The notes under the pieces are model-generated. The model did no database searches, had not been told where the DNA came from, and was given only the letters and a program-made list of their open reading frames with translations. From the NCBI RefSeq assembly GCF_017599305.1, contig NZ_JAGFWR010000006.1:1-64000 (forward strand): a stretch of 64,000 bases of DNA. Reading direction: 5' to 3'. Of the stretch, positions 47,205-56,084 are shown in pieces. The position numbers were made by a program, and so were the translations under genes. The number at the start of each line of letters is the position of its first letter. Position 1 is the first letter of the stretch. The stretch comes from Micromonospora antibiotica (GTDB lineage Bacteria; Actinomycetota; Actinomycetes; Mycobacteriales; Micromonosporaceae).

Positions 47205-50200
47205 ATGGGTACGGTGCTGTTCCGGCGGCCGGCGCGACGCAGTGGGCCGGAGATGCCCACCGGCGAGTTGACCCTCCAGGAGCCGCCGGAGCTGAGCGAG
47301 CCGCAGCAGAACGGCGCCCGGCAGGCGATGATGGTGCTGCCGATGGCGCTGATGACCGGCGTGATGATGCTGATGTTCATGGGCCCGTCGCGGGGCCCGT
47401 TGACCTGGGTGATGGCCGGCATGATGGCGGTGGCCATGGGCGGGGTGATGATCGGCTCGGTCATCGCCAGCAGCGGGGAACGCAAGCAACGCCACGGCGG
47501 TGACCGCCGTGACTACCTGCGTTACCTCGCCCAGCACCGCCGCCGGGCCCGCCGGTTCGCCCAGGACCAGCGCGACTCCAGCCTGTGGCGGCACCCCGAC
47601 CCGGCGTCGTTGTGGTCGCTGGCGATGACCACCCGCCGCTGGGAGCGCCGCCCCACCCACCCGGACTTCCTGGAGATCCGGGTCGGCACCGGTGAGCAAC
47701 GGTTGGCGGTCCGGATCGCGCCGATGCAGACCAAACCGGTGGAGGATCTCGAACCGGTCGCCGCGAAGGCGCTGCGCCGGTTCATCCGGGCCTACAGCAC
47801 CCTGCCCGACCAGCCGGTGGCGTTGTTCCTGCCGGGCTTCGCCGAGATCCGGGTGACCGGGGACCGGGCGGCGGCGCGGGCGTTGCTGCGGGCCCTGCTC
47901 ACCCAGCTCGCCACGCTGCACGCCCCCGAGGAGGTGCGGGTGGCGCTCTGCGTCGACCCGGACGGGTTGACGGCATGGGAGTGGGTCAAGTGGCTGCCGC
48001 ACGCCCAGCACCCCGCCGAGCAGGACGCCGCCGGTGGGCTCCGGCTGGCCGCCGACGGCATCGAACGCCTCGAACGGCTGCTCGGCGCGGAGTTCACCGG
48101 CCGCCCCCGCTACGAGGCGGGTGCCACCCCCGACCGGGACGAGCCGTACGTGGTGGTGATCCGCGACGGCGGCCGGGTGCCGACCGGTCACCGGCTGACC
48201 ACCGGCGGCTACCGTAACGCGGTCTTCGTCGACCTCGACGACCCGCCGGTGGCGACCGGGAAGGGCATCATCAACCTGGAGGTCGCCGACGGCACGCTGA
48301 CCATGCTCGGGCGCGACCGGGTGGGCCAGGAGACCCGGCAGGTGCTCGCCGCCCCCGACCTGCTCGGTCCGGCGTCGGCCCGGTCGGTGGCCCGGCTGCT
48401 GTCGCCCTACCGGCTGGCCGTCGCCACCGAGCTGGCCCCCGAGCCGATGAAGGCCGACTTCGACCTCGGCACGTTGCTGCGTATCCCCGACCTGGAACGG
48501 TTGGAGCTGGCCGCGCTACGCGAGCGGCGCGGCCCCGACGAGCGGCTGCGGGTGCCGATCGGGGTCGACGCCACCGGCGCCCCGGTCGAGCTGGACATCA
48601 AGGAGTCCGCCCGGGGTGGCATGGGTCCGCACGGCATGCTGATCGGCGCGACCGGCTCCGGCAAGAGCGAGCTGCTGCGTACGCTGGTGCTGGCGCTGGC
48701 CGTGACGCACTCCTCGGAGACGCTCAACCTGGTCCTGGTCGACTTCAAGGGCGGTGCCACCTTCCTCGGCCTGGACCGGTTGCCGCACACCTCCGCGGTG
48801 ATCACCAACCTGGCCGACGAGGCGGCACTGGTCGGGCGGATGCGCGACGCCCTGCACGGCGAGCTGGTACGCCGGCAGGAGCTGCTGCGGGCCGCCGGCG
48901 GCTTCAGCTCGGTGCTGGACTACGAGAAGGCCCGCGCCGGTGGGGCCCCGCTCGACCCGCTGCCCACCCTCTTCGTGGTCGTCGACGAGTTCTCCGAGCT
49001 GCTCGCCGCGCACCGGGACTTCATCGACCTGTTCGTCATGATCGGCCGGCTCGGCCGGTCGCTGGCCGTGCACCTGCTGCTGGCCAGCCAGCGCGTCGAC
49101 GACGGCCGGATCGGGCAGTTGGAGTCGCACCTGTCGTACCGGATCGGGTTGCGGACCTTCTCGGCGATGGAGTCCCGCTCGGTGATCGGGGTGCCCGACG
49201 CCTACGAGTTGCCGGCCGCCCCGGGCAACGGCTACCTGCGGATGGACGTGTCGACCCTGCTCCGGTTCAAGGCCGCGTACGTCTCCGGGGAGTACCGCCC
49301 CCGCCGGGCCCGGGTCCGCCAGGACGTGGTCCAGCGGCAGGTGGTGCCCTACCGGCTGGACCTCGTACCGGCGGAGAACCCGACCCCGCCGGCTCCTGCC
49401 GACCAGCCGACCGACCCGGACGGGCCGCCCGTGCCCGCCGCGCCCGCCGCGCGCAGCGTCTTCGCGATCGTCACCGACCAGCTGGTCGACTCCGGGCCGC
49501 CGGCCCACCAGGTCTGGTTGCCGCCGCTGGCCGACTCCCCCACCCTGGACAGTCTGCTGCCGGCCCTGGCCCCCGATCCGGACCTCGGGCTGGTCGCCAC
49601 GGACTGGCCCGGCAACGGCCGGCTGGTGGTCCCGCTCGGCTTCATCGACAAGCCCTACGAGCAGCTGCGTGACCTGCTCACCGTGGACCTGTCCGGGGTG
49701 GGTGGGCACATCGGGGTCGCGGGCGGCACCCGCAGCGGCAAGAGCACCCTGATCCGTACGCTGATCTGCGCGTTGGCGCTCACCCACCGCCCCACCGAGG
49801 TGCAGTTCTACTGCCTGGACTTCGGCGGCGGCACGCTGGGCACCGTCGCCGGGCTGCCGCACGTGGGCAGTGTCGCGGGTCGGCTCGACACCGACCGGGT
49901 CGGCCGGACCGTCGCCGAGGTCACCGGCCTGATCAACCAGCGGGAGCGGCGCTTCACCGAGCAGGGCATCGACAGCATCCAGACCTACCGGCAGCTGCGG
50001 GCCGACGGCCGGGTCGCCGACGACCCGTACGGCGACGTGTTCCTGGTGGTCGACGGCTGGTTCACGTTGCGGCAGGAGTTCGAGGCGTTGGAGGTGGCGC
50101 TGCGGCAGATCGCCGCCCGGGGGCTCAACTTCGGCGTCCACCTGATCGTCAGCGCGGCCCGCTGGTCGGAGGTGCACCACAGCATGCGTGACCAGCTCGG

Positions 50201-51212
50201 CATCAAGCTGGAGCTGCGCCTCGGCGACGCCGTGGACTCCGCCATCGACCTGCGGCTGGCGGCCACCGTGCCGCGTGCGCCGGGGCACGGCCTCACCCCG
50301 GAGAAGCTGCACTTCCTGGGGGCCCTGCCGCGCATCGACGGCAACCCGGACCCGGACAGCACGGCCGACGGGGCACGGGACCTCGCCGGTACGGTCGCCG
50401 AGTTCTGGTCCGGGCCGGTGGCGACGCCGGTGCGGACCCTGCCGGCGGTACTGCCCGCCGCCGAGCTGCCGCCGGCCGAGGGTGACCTGTGGGTGCCGCT
50501 CGGCCTGGACGAGGCCGACCTGAAGCCGTACTGGCACGACTTCTCAGAGCTGCCGCACCTGACCGGGCTCGGTGACAGCCAGAGCGGCAAGACCAACCTG
50601 CTGCGGCACCTGGCCCGCCTGATCGTCGGCCGGTTCAGCCCGGCCGAGGCCCGGATCCTGATCGTCGACTACCGGCGGCAACTGTTCGACTCGGTCCCGG
50701 CCGAGTACCGCCTCGGCTACTCGGTCTCGACGGACTCCACCCGGGAGACCGTCGCCGACGCGGTGGTGGGGCTCAAGGGCCGGCTGCCGGGTAAGGACGT
50801 CAGCCCCGAGCAGCTGCGCCGCCGCGACTGGTGGACCGGGCCCCGGCTGTTCGTCCTGGTCGACGACTTCGAGATGCTCGCCGGGCAGGACAACCCCCTG
50901 CAACCACTGATCCCGTACGTCCCGCACGGCGTCGACATCGGGTTGCACGTGGTGGTCGTGCGGGGCACCGCGAACCTGATGCGGATGTCGATGGACCCGT
51001 TGCTGCGGCGGCTCCAGGAGGCCAGCAGCCCGGACCTGGCGCTGTCCTGCCCACCCACGGAGGGGCCGCTGCTGGGCGGGGTGAAGGGCCGGCACCTGCC
51101 GCCGGGGCGGGCGATGGTGCTCACCCGTCGGGGACACCGCGTGATCCAGACCGCATACGTCGAGCCTGATCCCGGGGTCAGTGGCGGCGGCGCCGACGCA
51201 GGCCGACGGTGA
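47205..51212 (+). CDS. eccC: Type VII secretion ATPase EccC (EccCa-EccCb fused)
   Basis: 1335 residues from ATG 47205 (GGAGGGA upstream; an in-frame GTG at 47166 lies in the promoter). Two transmembrane helices (about 40-85) follow a short N-terminus, then three FtsK/SpoIIIE-like modules. Module 1: Walker A GATGSGKSE near 480, Walker B FVVVDEFSEL near 592. Module 2: GGTRSGKST near 840, FLVVDGW near 945. Module 3: GDSQSGKTN near 1122, FVLVDDF near 1214. Only module 1 keeps the catalytic Glu of Walker B, as in other EccC proteins where modules 2 and 3 bind substrate and regulate. It is the motor that pulls substrates through the membrane. Its last 35 bases overlap the end of the convergent mycosin gene. 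Confidence 0.95.
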   Translation: MGTVLFRRPARRSGPEMPTGELTLQEPPELSEPQQNGARQAMMVLPMALMTGVMMLMFMGPSRGPLTWVMAGMMAVAMGGVMIGSVIASSGERKQRHGGDRRDYLRYLAQHRRRARRFAQDQRDSSLWRHPDPASLWSLAMTTRRWERRPTHPDFLEIRVGTGEQRLAVRIAPMQTKPVEDLEPVAAKALRRFIRAYSTLPDQPVALFLPGFAEIRVTGDRAAARALLRALLTQLATLHAPEEVRVALCVDPDGLTAWEWVKWLPHAQHPAEQDAAGGLRLAADGIERLERLLGAEFTGRPRYEAGATPDRDEPYVVVIRDGGRVPTGHRLTTGGYRNAVFVDLDDPPVATGKGIINLEVADGTLTMLGRDRVGQETRQVLAAPDLLGPASARSVARLLSPYRLAVATELAPEPMKADFDLGTLLRIPDLERLELAALRERRGPDERLRVPIGVDATGAPVELDIKESARGGMGPHGMLIGATGSGKSELLRTLVLALAVTHSSETLNLVLVDFKGGATFLGLDRLPHTSAVITNLADEAALVGRMRDALHGELVRRQELLRAAGGFSSVLDYEKARAGGAPLDPLPTLFVVVDEFSELLAAHRDFIDLFVMIGRLGRSLAVHLLLASQRVDDGRIGQLESHLSYRIGLRTFSAMESRSVIGVPDAYELPAAPGNGYLRMDVSTLLRFKAAYVSGEYRPRRARVRQDVVQRQVVPYRLDLVPAENPTPPAPADQPTDPDGPPVPAAPAARSVFAIVTDQLVDSGPPAHQVWLPPLADSPTLDSLLPALAPDPDLGLVATDWPGNGRLVVPLGFIDKPYEQLRDLLTVDLSGVGGHIGVAGGTRSGKSTLIRTLICALALTHRPTEVQFYCLDFGGGTLGTVAGLPHVGSVAGRLDTDRVGRTVAEVTGLINQRERRFTEQGIDSIQTYRQLRADGRVADDPYGDVFLVVDGWFTLRQEFEALEVALRQIAARGLNFGVHLIVSAARWSEVHHSMRDQLGIKLELRLGDAVDSAIDLRLAATVPRAPGHGLTPEKLHFLGALPRIDGNPDPDSTADGARDLAGTVAEFWSGPVATPVRTLPAVLPAAELPPAEGDLWVPLGLDEADLKPYWHDFSELPHLTGLGDSQSGKTNLLRHLARLIVGRFSPAEARILIVDYRRQLFDSVPAEYRLGYSVSTDSTRETVADAVVGLKGRLPGKDVSPEQLRRRDWWTGPRLFVLVDDFEMLAGQDNPLQPLIPYVPHGVDIGLHVVVVRGTANLMRMSMDPLLRRLQEASSPDLALSCPPTEGPLLGGVKGRHLPPGRAMVLTRRGHRVIQTAYVEPDPGVSGGGADAGRR

Positions 51213-52647
51213 GGGTGGCGAGCGTGAGGATCGTTGCCAGCACGGCGATCGCACCGGCAGGACTCCGGCGTTGCACGGTGGTGGCGGGGCCGGCCAGTGT
51301 CGCGTTCACCGCCGCCGCCGGATTGATCATGCCCCAGCCGTACCACGGGTCGGGTCGGCCCGCCGCCGCCGTCGAGGCCCCGTCGGCCGTGGCCCTGACC
51401 CGGGCCGCCGCCGCGACGGCATCCAGCCGGGGCTCGCTGGCCCGGACCAGGGCCACCAGACCGGCGACGAAGGCGACGGCGTAGTCCGTGCCCGTACCCT
51501 GCACCTCCCCCGAACCGATGCCGAGGCTCACCACGTCCACCCCCGGCGCCACCACGTCGACCTCGCCCGACCGGTAGACCTCGGCCAACCGGTCGTCCGG
51601 GCCCACCGCACCGACCCGCAGCACCCCCTCGGGCAGGGTGGTGCCCGCGGGGGCCGTCGCCGCCCGGGCCGCCACCACCACGGTGGTACCCCGGGCGACC
51701 GCCGTGCGCAGCGCCGCCACCACCCGCTTGTCGGTGGTGTCCACCGACGCGCCGATCAGGGCCACCCCCGCACCTGCCGCCGTCGCCACCCGCAGTGCGG
51801 TCACCAGGCTGGCCGAGTCGGCCGTCCCGGCGGACCGGCCGATCCGGACCGGCACGATGGTCGCCTCCGGGGCGAGGCCGACGAAGTCGGTGCCCCGCTG
51901 CCGGCTGGCGGCGACGATCCCGGCCATCGCGGTGCCGTGGCCCGTGCAGTCCCGGTCTCCCCGGGAACCGTCGGTGGGGTCCACGGTGGCGTCCGCCCCG
52001 GGCCGCACCCGGCCGTCGAGGGCCGGCAGGGCACCGTCCACCCCGGAGTCGATGACGGCGACCGTGACGTTCGCCCCCCGACCCCGGGTCCAGGCCACCT
52101 CCGGGGTCAGCCGCAACTGCGCCCAGGGCACCCCGCCGATCCGCCGGCCCGGGGCCACCGTGCAGACCACCTCGCTGGCCGGCGGTACGGTCGGTCGGGG
52201 GCGGCGCGACGCCCGCGGGCTGGCCGGGGTGAACACCGGCAACGGACCGTAGCTGACCTCGGCACCGACCGCGTCCCACGGCACCACCAGCAGCCAGCCC
52301 TGCCGCAGCTCGGCCGGATCGGTGACCGGCACGCCGTCCGGCTGGACGCGTCCCTTGTTCAGCGCGAAGATCTCCAGGTAACGCTCGGCGTCGCCGAGGA
52401 CCCGCAGCGCGACCTCCCAGAGGTGTTCGACCCTCCCCTGCGCCGCGCCGACCACCACGTACTTCACGAAGCCGTTAGGTGCGACGGCCCCACCGGGCAG
52501 GTCCGGCGGGGCGGCGGCGGTGGGTGCCGGCGCGGGCGCGGCCACCGCCGGCACCGCCGGGACCATCGTGGAGGCCAGGAGGCCGAGCCAGCACAGCAGC
52601 AGTGCGGGCAGTGGGCGGGGCCACCGGACCCGGTGGCGTCCGGTCAC
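51178..52647 (-). CDS. mycP: Mycosin-like subtilase, serine replaced by Asp, with LysM-like module
   Basis: Start placed at GTG 52647, giving 489 residues with a signal peptide (PALLLCWLGLLASTMVPAVP); the start is uncertain because GGGAGG lies 21 bases upstream and would suit a CTG at about 52668. A LysM-like module (about 70-115, LWEVALRVLGDAERYLEIFA to GWLLVVPWD) precedes the subtilase fold. Asp is present (VAVIDSGVDG, near 199) and His is present (CTGHGTAMAG, near 237), but the GTSxAxPxVAG motif reads GTDYAVAFVAG (near 387): catalytic Ser is Asp. The oxyanion Asn is also not seen. A C-terminal membrane helix and RRRRR anchor end the protein. Mycosins stabilise the ESX membrane complex, and in MycP1 protease activity is dispensable for secretion, so a structural role fits. 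The upstream region is shared with a divergent gene. Confidence 0.85.
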   Translation of the reverse strand: MTGRHRVRWPRPLPALLLCWLGLLASTMVPAVPAVAAPAPAPTAAAPPDLPGGAVAPNGFVKYVVVGAAQGRVEHLWEVALRVLGDAERYLEIFALNKGRVQPDGVPVTDPAELRQGWLLVVPWDAVGAEVSYGPLPVFTPASPRASRRPRPTVPPASEVVCTVAPGRRIGGVPWAQLRLTPEVAWTRGRGANVTVAVIDSGVDGALPALDGRVRPGADATVDPTDGSRGDRDCTGHGTAMAGIVAASRQRGTDFVGLAPEATIVPVRIGRSAGTADSASLVTALRVATAAGAGVALIGASVDTTDKRVVAALRTAVARGTTVVVAARAATAPAGTTLPEGVLRVGAVGPDDRLAEVYRSGEVDVVAPGVDVVSLGIGSGEVQGTGTDYAVAFVAGLVALVRASEPRLDAVAAAARVRATADGASTAAAGRPDPWYGWGMINPAAAVNATLAGPATTVQRRSPAGAIAVLATILTLATLTVGLRRRRRH

Positions 52648-52778
52648 CGCAAGCGGGCGGGACAGCGCTACCTCCCAGCGTCGTCGTGGCCCGCCCAGGC
52701 TACGGCGTCCCGCTCGCGCCCCCGATGTCCGGTCGATTGCGATTCGACCAACCCCCACGGATGGCGGAGAACCCGTGC

Positions 52779-52805
52779 TGAACAGATCGCCGGTCGTCGC
52801 CGTTG
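52779..52805 (+). promoter_or_regulatory. ECF-type promoter of the LysM-like membrane protein gene
   Basis: TGAACA (52779-52784), 16 bases, CGTTG (52801-52805). Transcription would begin near 52812, 44 bases before GTG 52856, with GGAGGAGGG as ribosome site. The 208-base gap also has to contain the promoter of the divergent mycosin gene; no clear copy of the motif is seen on the minus strand. Confidence 0.73.
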
Positions 52806-52855
52806 TAGGCACCGGCCGGGGAAGGGCTCCCCCGGTGCGGACGGAGGAGGGAACC

Positions 52856-54358
52856 GTGCACATCCCGACCGCCCCCGGTGGCGGACGACCACCGGAGCAA
52901 CCGGCGACCCGGCACGCCACCCACCACGGGTGGCTCGGCACACTCCTGCCGGCGGTGGCGGTCCTGGCCGCCCTCACCCTCACCGCCGGTCCCGCCGCAG
53001 CCGGTGCGGCGTCGGCCGGCCCGACGCCGGCCAGCGCGACACCGGCCAGCGCGACACCGGCCGGTCCGACGCCCGCCAGCGCGACACCGGCCGGGCGGTA
53101 CTACGTGGTGGGGCCACCGGTGGCCGGCCAGCGGGAGTACCTCTACCAGATCGCGGCCAACACCCTCGGCGACGGCAACCGGTACCGGGAGATCTTCGAG
53201 TTGAACCAGGGCCGCCGGCAGCCCGACGGGGGGCGGCTCACCGACCCGGCCGAGCTGCGCCCGGGCTGGGTGCTGGCGCTGCCGCCCGACGCGCGGGGGA
53301 CGGGCGTACGCACCGGTCCGCTCCCGCCGACCGGCGGGGCCGCCCCCGCACCACCGGAGACTGCCGACCCCGGGCACCACGGTCGACTGGTCGGCCTCGC
53401 CGGCCTCGCCGCCGTCGCCCTGCTCGTCGCCACCCTGCTGCGCCGGCCGGTCCGGCGGCGTGCCCTGCCCGGACGGCCCCCGCCGCTCGCCCTCGACGCG
53501 GGCCGGGTGGCGTCTCCACCACCGGCCGTCGAGGTCGACCCACCCGCCGAGGTCGACCCGCCCGCCGAGGGGGTGCCCACCGTCGTGGCCGTCGCACCTC
53601 TGCCGGAGGGTCCGCGGCAACGGGCGGGTCGGCCGGCACCGGCGGATCCGGGGCACCGGCCCGGCCCGGTGCCCGTCGCCGACGTGCTCCCGCAGCCCCT
53701 GCCCTGCGTGGCCGACGACCTCGACACCGAGGTGACCTCGCCCTCGGGCACCCTCGCGGTCCGGGTGCCCGGGGTCGCACCGGGCGGCCGGCCGCACTAC
53801 GCCTGGCAGCTCCCGGCACAACCCCCGCCGTCGATGCGGCTGCCGGTCCGGCTCGGCCACCGGCGGGGCTGGGCGCTCTGGATCGACCTGGCCGGCACCC
53901 CGGACGTGTTCACCGTGACCGGCCCGGGCGGGGCCGCCCGGCAGCGGGCGCGGACGCTCGCCGAGCAGGTGTACGCCGCCGGGCACACGGTCACCGTGGT
54001 CGGCGACCTGTTCGGACCGGACCTGCCCGAAGGCTGGGCACACCGGGCGGCCTTCCCCACCGACGAGGCGGATCTCCCGGACGGCCCCGGGGTGTTGTGC
54101 ACGGCCGCCCTGTCCGGCCCGGAACTGACCTTCGCCCACCGGATCGCCACCCTGACCGGGCACCGGCTGGTGCCGGTCGTCGTCGGCCGGGCGCTGCGGG
54201 CCCGTTGGGCGGTGACCGTCCGGCCGACCACCGCCCCCGCTGCTGTCGCCGAGCTCGTCGGTGCCGTCGTCCCGGGCGGCGGAGGTCGCTCGGCCCGCGA
54301 GGGCGGCGGTAGCTCGGCCCGCGAGGGCGGTTTTCCCGTCGAGCGTGGTGAACCGTGA
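52856..54358 (+). CDS. LysM-like single-pass membrane protein of the mycosin group
   Basis: 500 residues from GTG 52856 (GGAGGAGGG upstream). A signal peptide (about 25-48, LLPAVAVLAALTLTAGPAAA) is followed by PASATPAG repeats and then a LysM-like module (YLYQIAANTLGDGNRYREIF to RPGWVLALPPD) closely matching those of the two mycosins on either side. A transmembrane helix (about 178-200, LVGLAGLAAVALLVATLL) separates it from a cytoplasmic part of about 300 residues, with a Pro-rich linker and a C-terminal alpha/beta domain (GWALWIDLAGTPDVFTVTGP). There is no subtilase domain. The last residues repeat SAREGG. It probably links the cell wall side of the secretion machine to the cytoplasm (inference). 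Confidence 0.75.
   Translation: MHIPTAPGGGRPPEQPATRHATHHGWLGTLLPAVAVLAALTLTAGPAAAGAASAGPTPASATPASATPAGPTPASATPAGRYYVVGPPVAGQREYLYQIAANTLGDGNRYREIFELNQGRRQPDGGRLTDPAELRPGWVLALPPDARGTGVRTGPLPPTGGAAPAPPETADPGHHGRLVGLAGLAAVALLVATLLRRPVRRRALPGRPPPLALDAGRVASPPPAVEVDPPAEVDPPAEGVPTVVAVAPLPEGPRQRAGRPAPADPGHRPGPVPVADVLPQPLPCVADDLDTEVTSPSGTLAVRVPGVAPGGRPHYAWQLPAQPPPSMRLPVRLGHRRGWALWIDLAGTPDVFTVTGPGGAARQRARTLAEQVYAAGHTVTVVGDLFGPDLPEGWAHRAAFPTDEADLPDGPGVLCTAALSGPELTFAHRIATLTGHRLVPVVVGRALRARWAVTVRPTTAPAAVAELVGAVVPGGGGRSAREGGGSSAREGGFPVERGEP
53000..53095. repeat. PASATPAG-coding tandem repeats
   Basis: Units of 15 bases (CCGGCCAGCGCGACA) alternate with CCGGTCCGACGC-type variants and encode a Ser/Thr/Pro/Ala spacer between the signal peptide and the LysM-like module, typical of a cell-wall-spanning linker. 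Confidence 0.7.
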
Positions 54359-54375
54359 CCGGTCGCGCACCGTTG
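54349..54375 (+). promoter_or_regulatory. ECF-type promoter of the second mycosin gene
   Basis: TGAACC (54349-54354), 16 bases, CGTTG (54371-54375) followed by TGG. The -35 box lies in the final codons of the preceding gene (GEP-stop). Predicted 5' UTR is about 75 bases before ATG 54459. Confidence 0.76.
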
Positions 54376-54458
54376 TGGGCCCGGGGGTCCGCGTCCACGG
54401 CACCTGCGGGCCGGGGCGTCACGCCGACCGCTGCCCACCCACGACGAGGAGACGGTGC

Positions 54459-56084
54459 ATGACCCGGTTGCTGCTTTCCTGGGCCCGTTCGCTGGGTTGC
54501 CTCGTGGCGACCGGCGTGCTGGTGATCGCCCCCCTCACCCCGGTCCGGGCGGCCCCACCGCCGCCCCCGACCTATGTGAAGTACTACCCGGTGGGCGCGG
54601 GGTCGGAGAGCACGGGGTCCGAGGGCGCGGTGACGAACCTGACCGGGGTGGCTGCCCGGTTCCTGGCCGACCCCGACCGGGCCGACGAGATCTACCGGCT
54701 CAACGAGGGCCGCCGTCAACCCGACGGCGGGCGACTCACCGCCGTCGGGCAGCAGTTGGTCGCCGGATGGTTGCTGGTGCTGCCCTGGGACGCCTTCGGC
54801 GACGAGGTCCGCTACGGTCTGCTGCCGACGGACCCGCCGAAGGCGGCACCGGCCCGGCCTGCTCCCCGGGCGGGCACCCCGACGTGTGCCGCTGCCACCT
54901 CCGGTGGCGGCGGGTCGAACTGGGCCGCCACGAAACTCTCCACGGCACGCGCCTGGGAGCACGGCACGGGGGCCGGGGCGCTGGTGGCGGTGGTCGACTC
55001 CGGCGTCGACGGCGAGCTTCCGGCCCTGGCCGGGCGGGTGGCGCCCGGGTCGGACGTCATCACCGGCAAGGCCCGCGCCGACACCGACTGCCTGGGTACG
55101 GGCACCGCGATGGCGAGCGTGATCGGGGCGGACTCCGGTGCCGGCTCGCCCGCACCGCCGGCGGTCGGCGTGGCCCCGGAGGCGGCCATCCTGCCGGTCC
55201 GGATCGTCGCCGACGGCACCGGCGCCGACCCGTCGCGGACCGCCCTCGGGATCGAGGTCGCCGTCTCGGCCGGCGCGACAGTGATCGCACTGGGCGGGTA
55301 CGCCAGACTCACCGACCCGGCCGTGACGGAGGCCGTGCGCTCGGCGGTGGCGCACGACGTGGTGGTGGTCGCCCCGGCCACCACCGACGGCACCGCGGCC
55401 GTGGCCCAGGAGGGTCTGCTCCGGGTCGCCGGGGTCGGCCCCGACCTGCGGCCCGTGCTGGCGTACCCGGCTGGTGGGGTCGACGTCACCGCGCCCGGCC
55501 TCGACGTGGCGACGCTCGGTGTCGGTGACCCCGGCCCCCGGGCCCGTACCGGCACCGAGTACGCCGTCGCCTATGTCGCCGGGGTGGCCGCGCTGGTCCG
55601 CTCGGCGCGGCCCGGGACGAACGCCGTGCAGGTGGCGCGTCGGATCAGCGCCACCGCCGACCCGGGGACCCGGTCGAGTCCGAGCCCGGAGAACGGCTGG
55701 GGCCTGATCGATCCGCTGGCGGCGGTCAGCCCCGACCCGGCCCAGGCGGTGCCGCCAGCCCGATTCGGTTCCGCCCTCTGGCCGGCGTTGGTGGCCGGCG
55801 GGCTCGGGCTCTTCCTGCTGGCGGTGGTGGGGGTGTTCGCCAGACGGGCCCGACGGCTCACCCACCACGGACCGGCCACTGTCGAGGTCGCCGCACCGGT
55901 GGTCCTTCCGGTGCCGGCGACGCACCACGAACGGCGGAGCCTGCACGTGCCGGACGTCCGGCACGAGCCGCCGGCACCAGTCGCTGCGCAGGAACCGCTG
56001 GTGCCGCAGGAAGCCGTGGCACCGCAGGAACCGGTGGTGCCGCGCGAGCCGGGGGCAGTGCGCGAGCCGGGGGCGCTGGCGTGA
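54459..56084 (+). CDS. Mycosin-like pseudoprotease 2 with LysM-like module
   Basis: 541 residues from ATG 54459 (GAGGAGA upstream). Signal peptide (CLVATGVLVIAPLTPVRAAP), then a LysM-like module (FLADPDRADEIYRLNEGRRQ to GWLLVLPWDAFG), then a subtilase fold. The Asp site VAVVDSGVDG (near 178) is intact; the His site reads CLGTGTAMAS (His to Thr, near 212); the Ser site reads GTEYAVAYVAG (Ser to Glu, near 366). Two of three catalytic residues are absent, so it cannot be an ordinary serine protease. A membrane helix (about 430-455) and a Pro/Glu repeat tail (VPQEAVAPQEPVVPREPG) follow, placing the tail in the cytoplasm. The stop overlaps the next start (GTGA). Confidence 0.85.
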   Translation: MTRLLLSWARSLGCLVATGVLVIAPLTPVRAAPPPPPTYVKYYPVGAGSESTGSEGAVTNLTGVAARFLADPDRADEIYRLNEGRRQPDGGRLTAVGQQLVAGWLLVLPWDAFGDEVRYGLLPTDPPKAAPARPAPRAGTPTCAAATSGGGGSNWAATKLSTARAWEHGTGAGALVAVVDSGVDGELPALAGRVAPGSDVITGKARADTDCLGTGTAMASVIGADSGAGSPAPPAVGVAPEAAILPVRIVADGTGADPSRTALGIEVAVSAGATVIALGGYARLTDPAVTEAVRSAVAHDVVVVAPATTDGTAAVAQEGLLRVAGVGPDLRPVLAYPAGGVDVTAPGLDVATLGVGDPGPRARTGTEYAVAYVAGVAALVRSARPGTNAVQVARRISATADPGTRSSPSPENGWGLIDPLAAVSPDPAQAVPPARFGSALWPALVAGGLGLFLLAVVGVFARRARRLTHHGPATVEVAAPVVLPVPATHHERRSLHVPDVRHEPPAPVAAQEPLVPQEAVAPQEPVVPREPGAVREPGALA

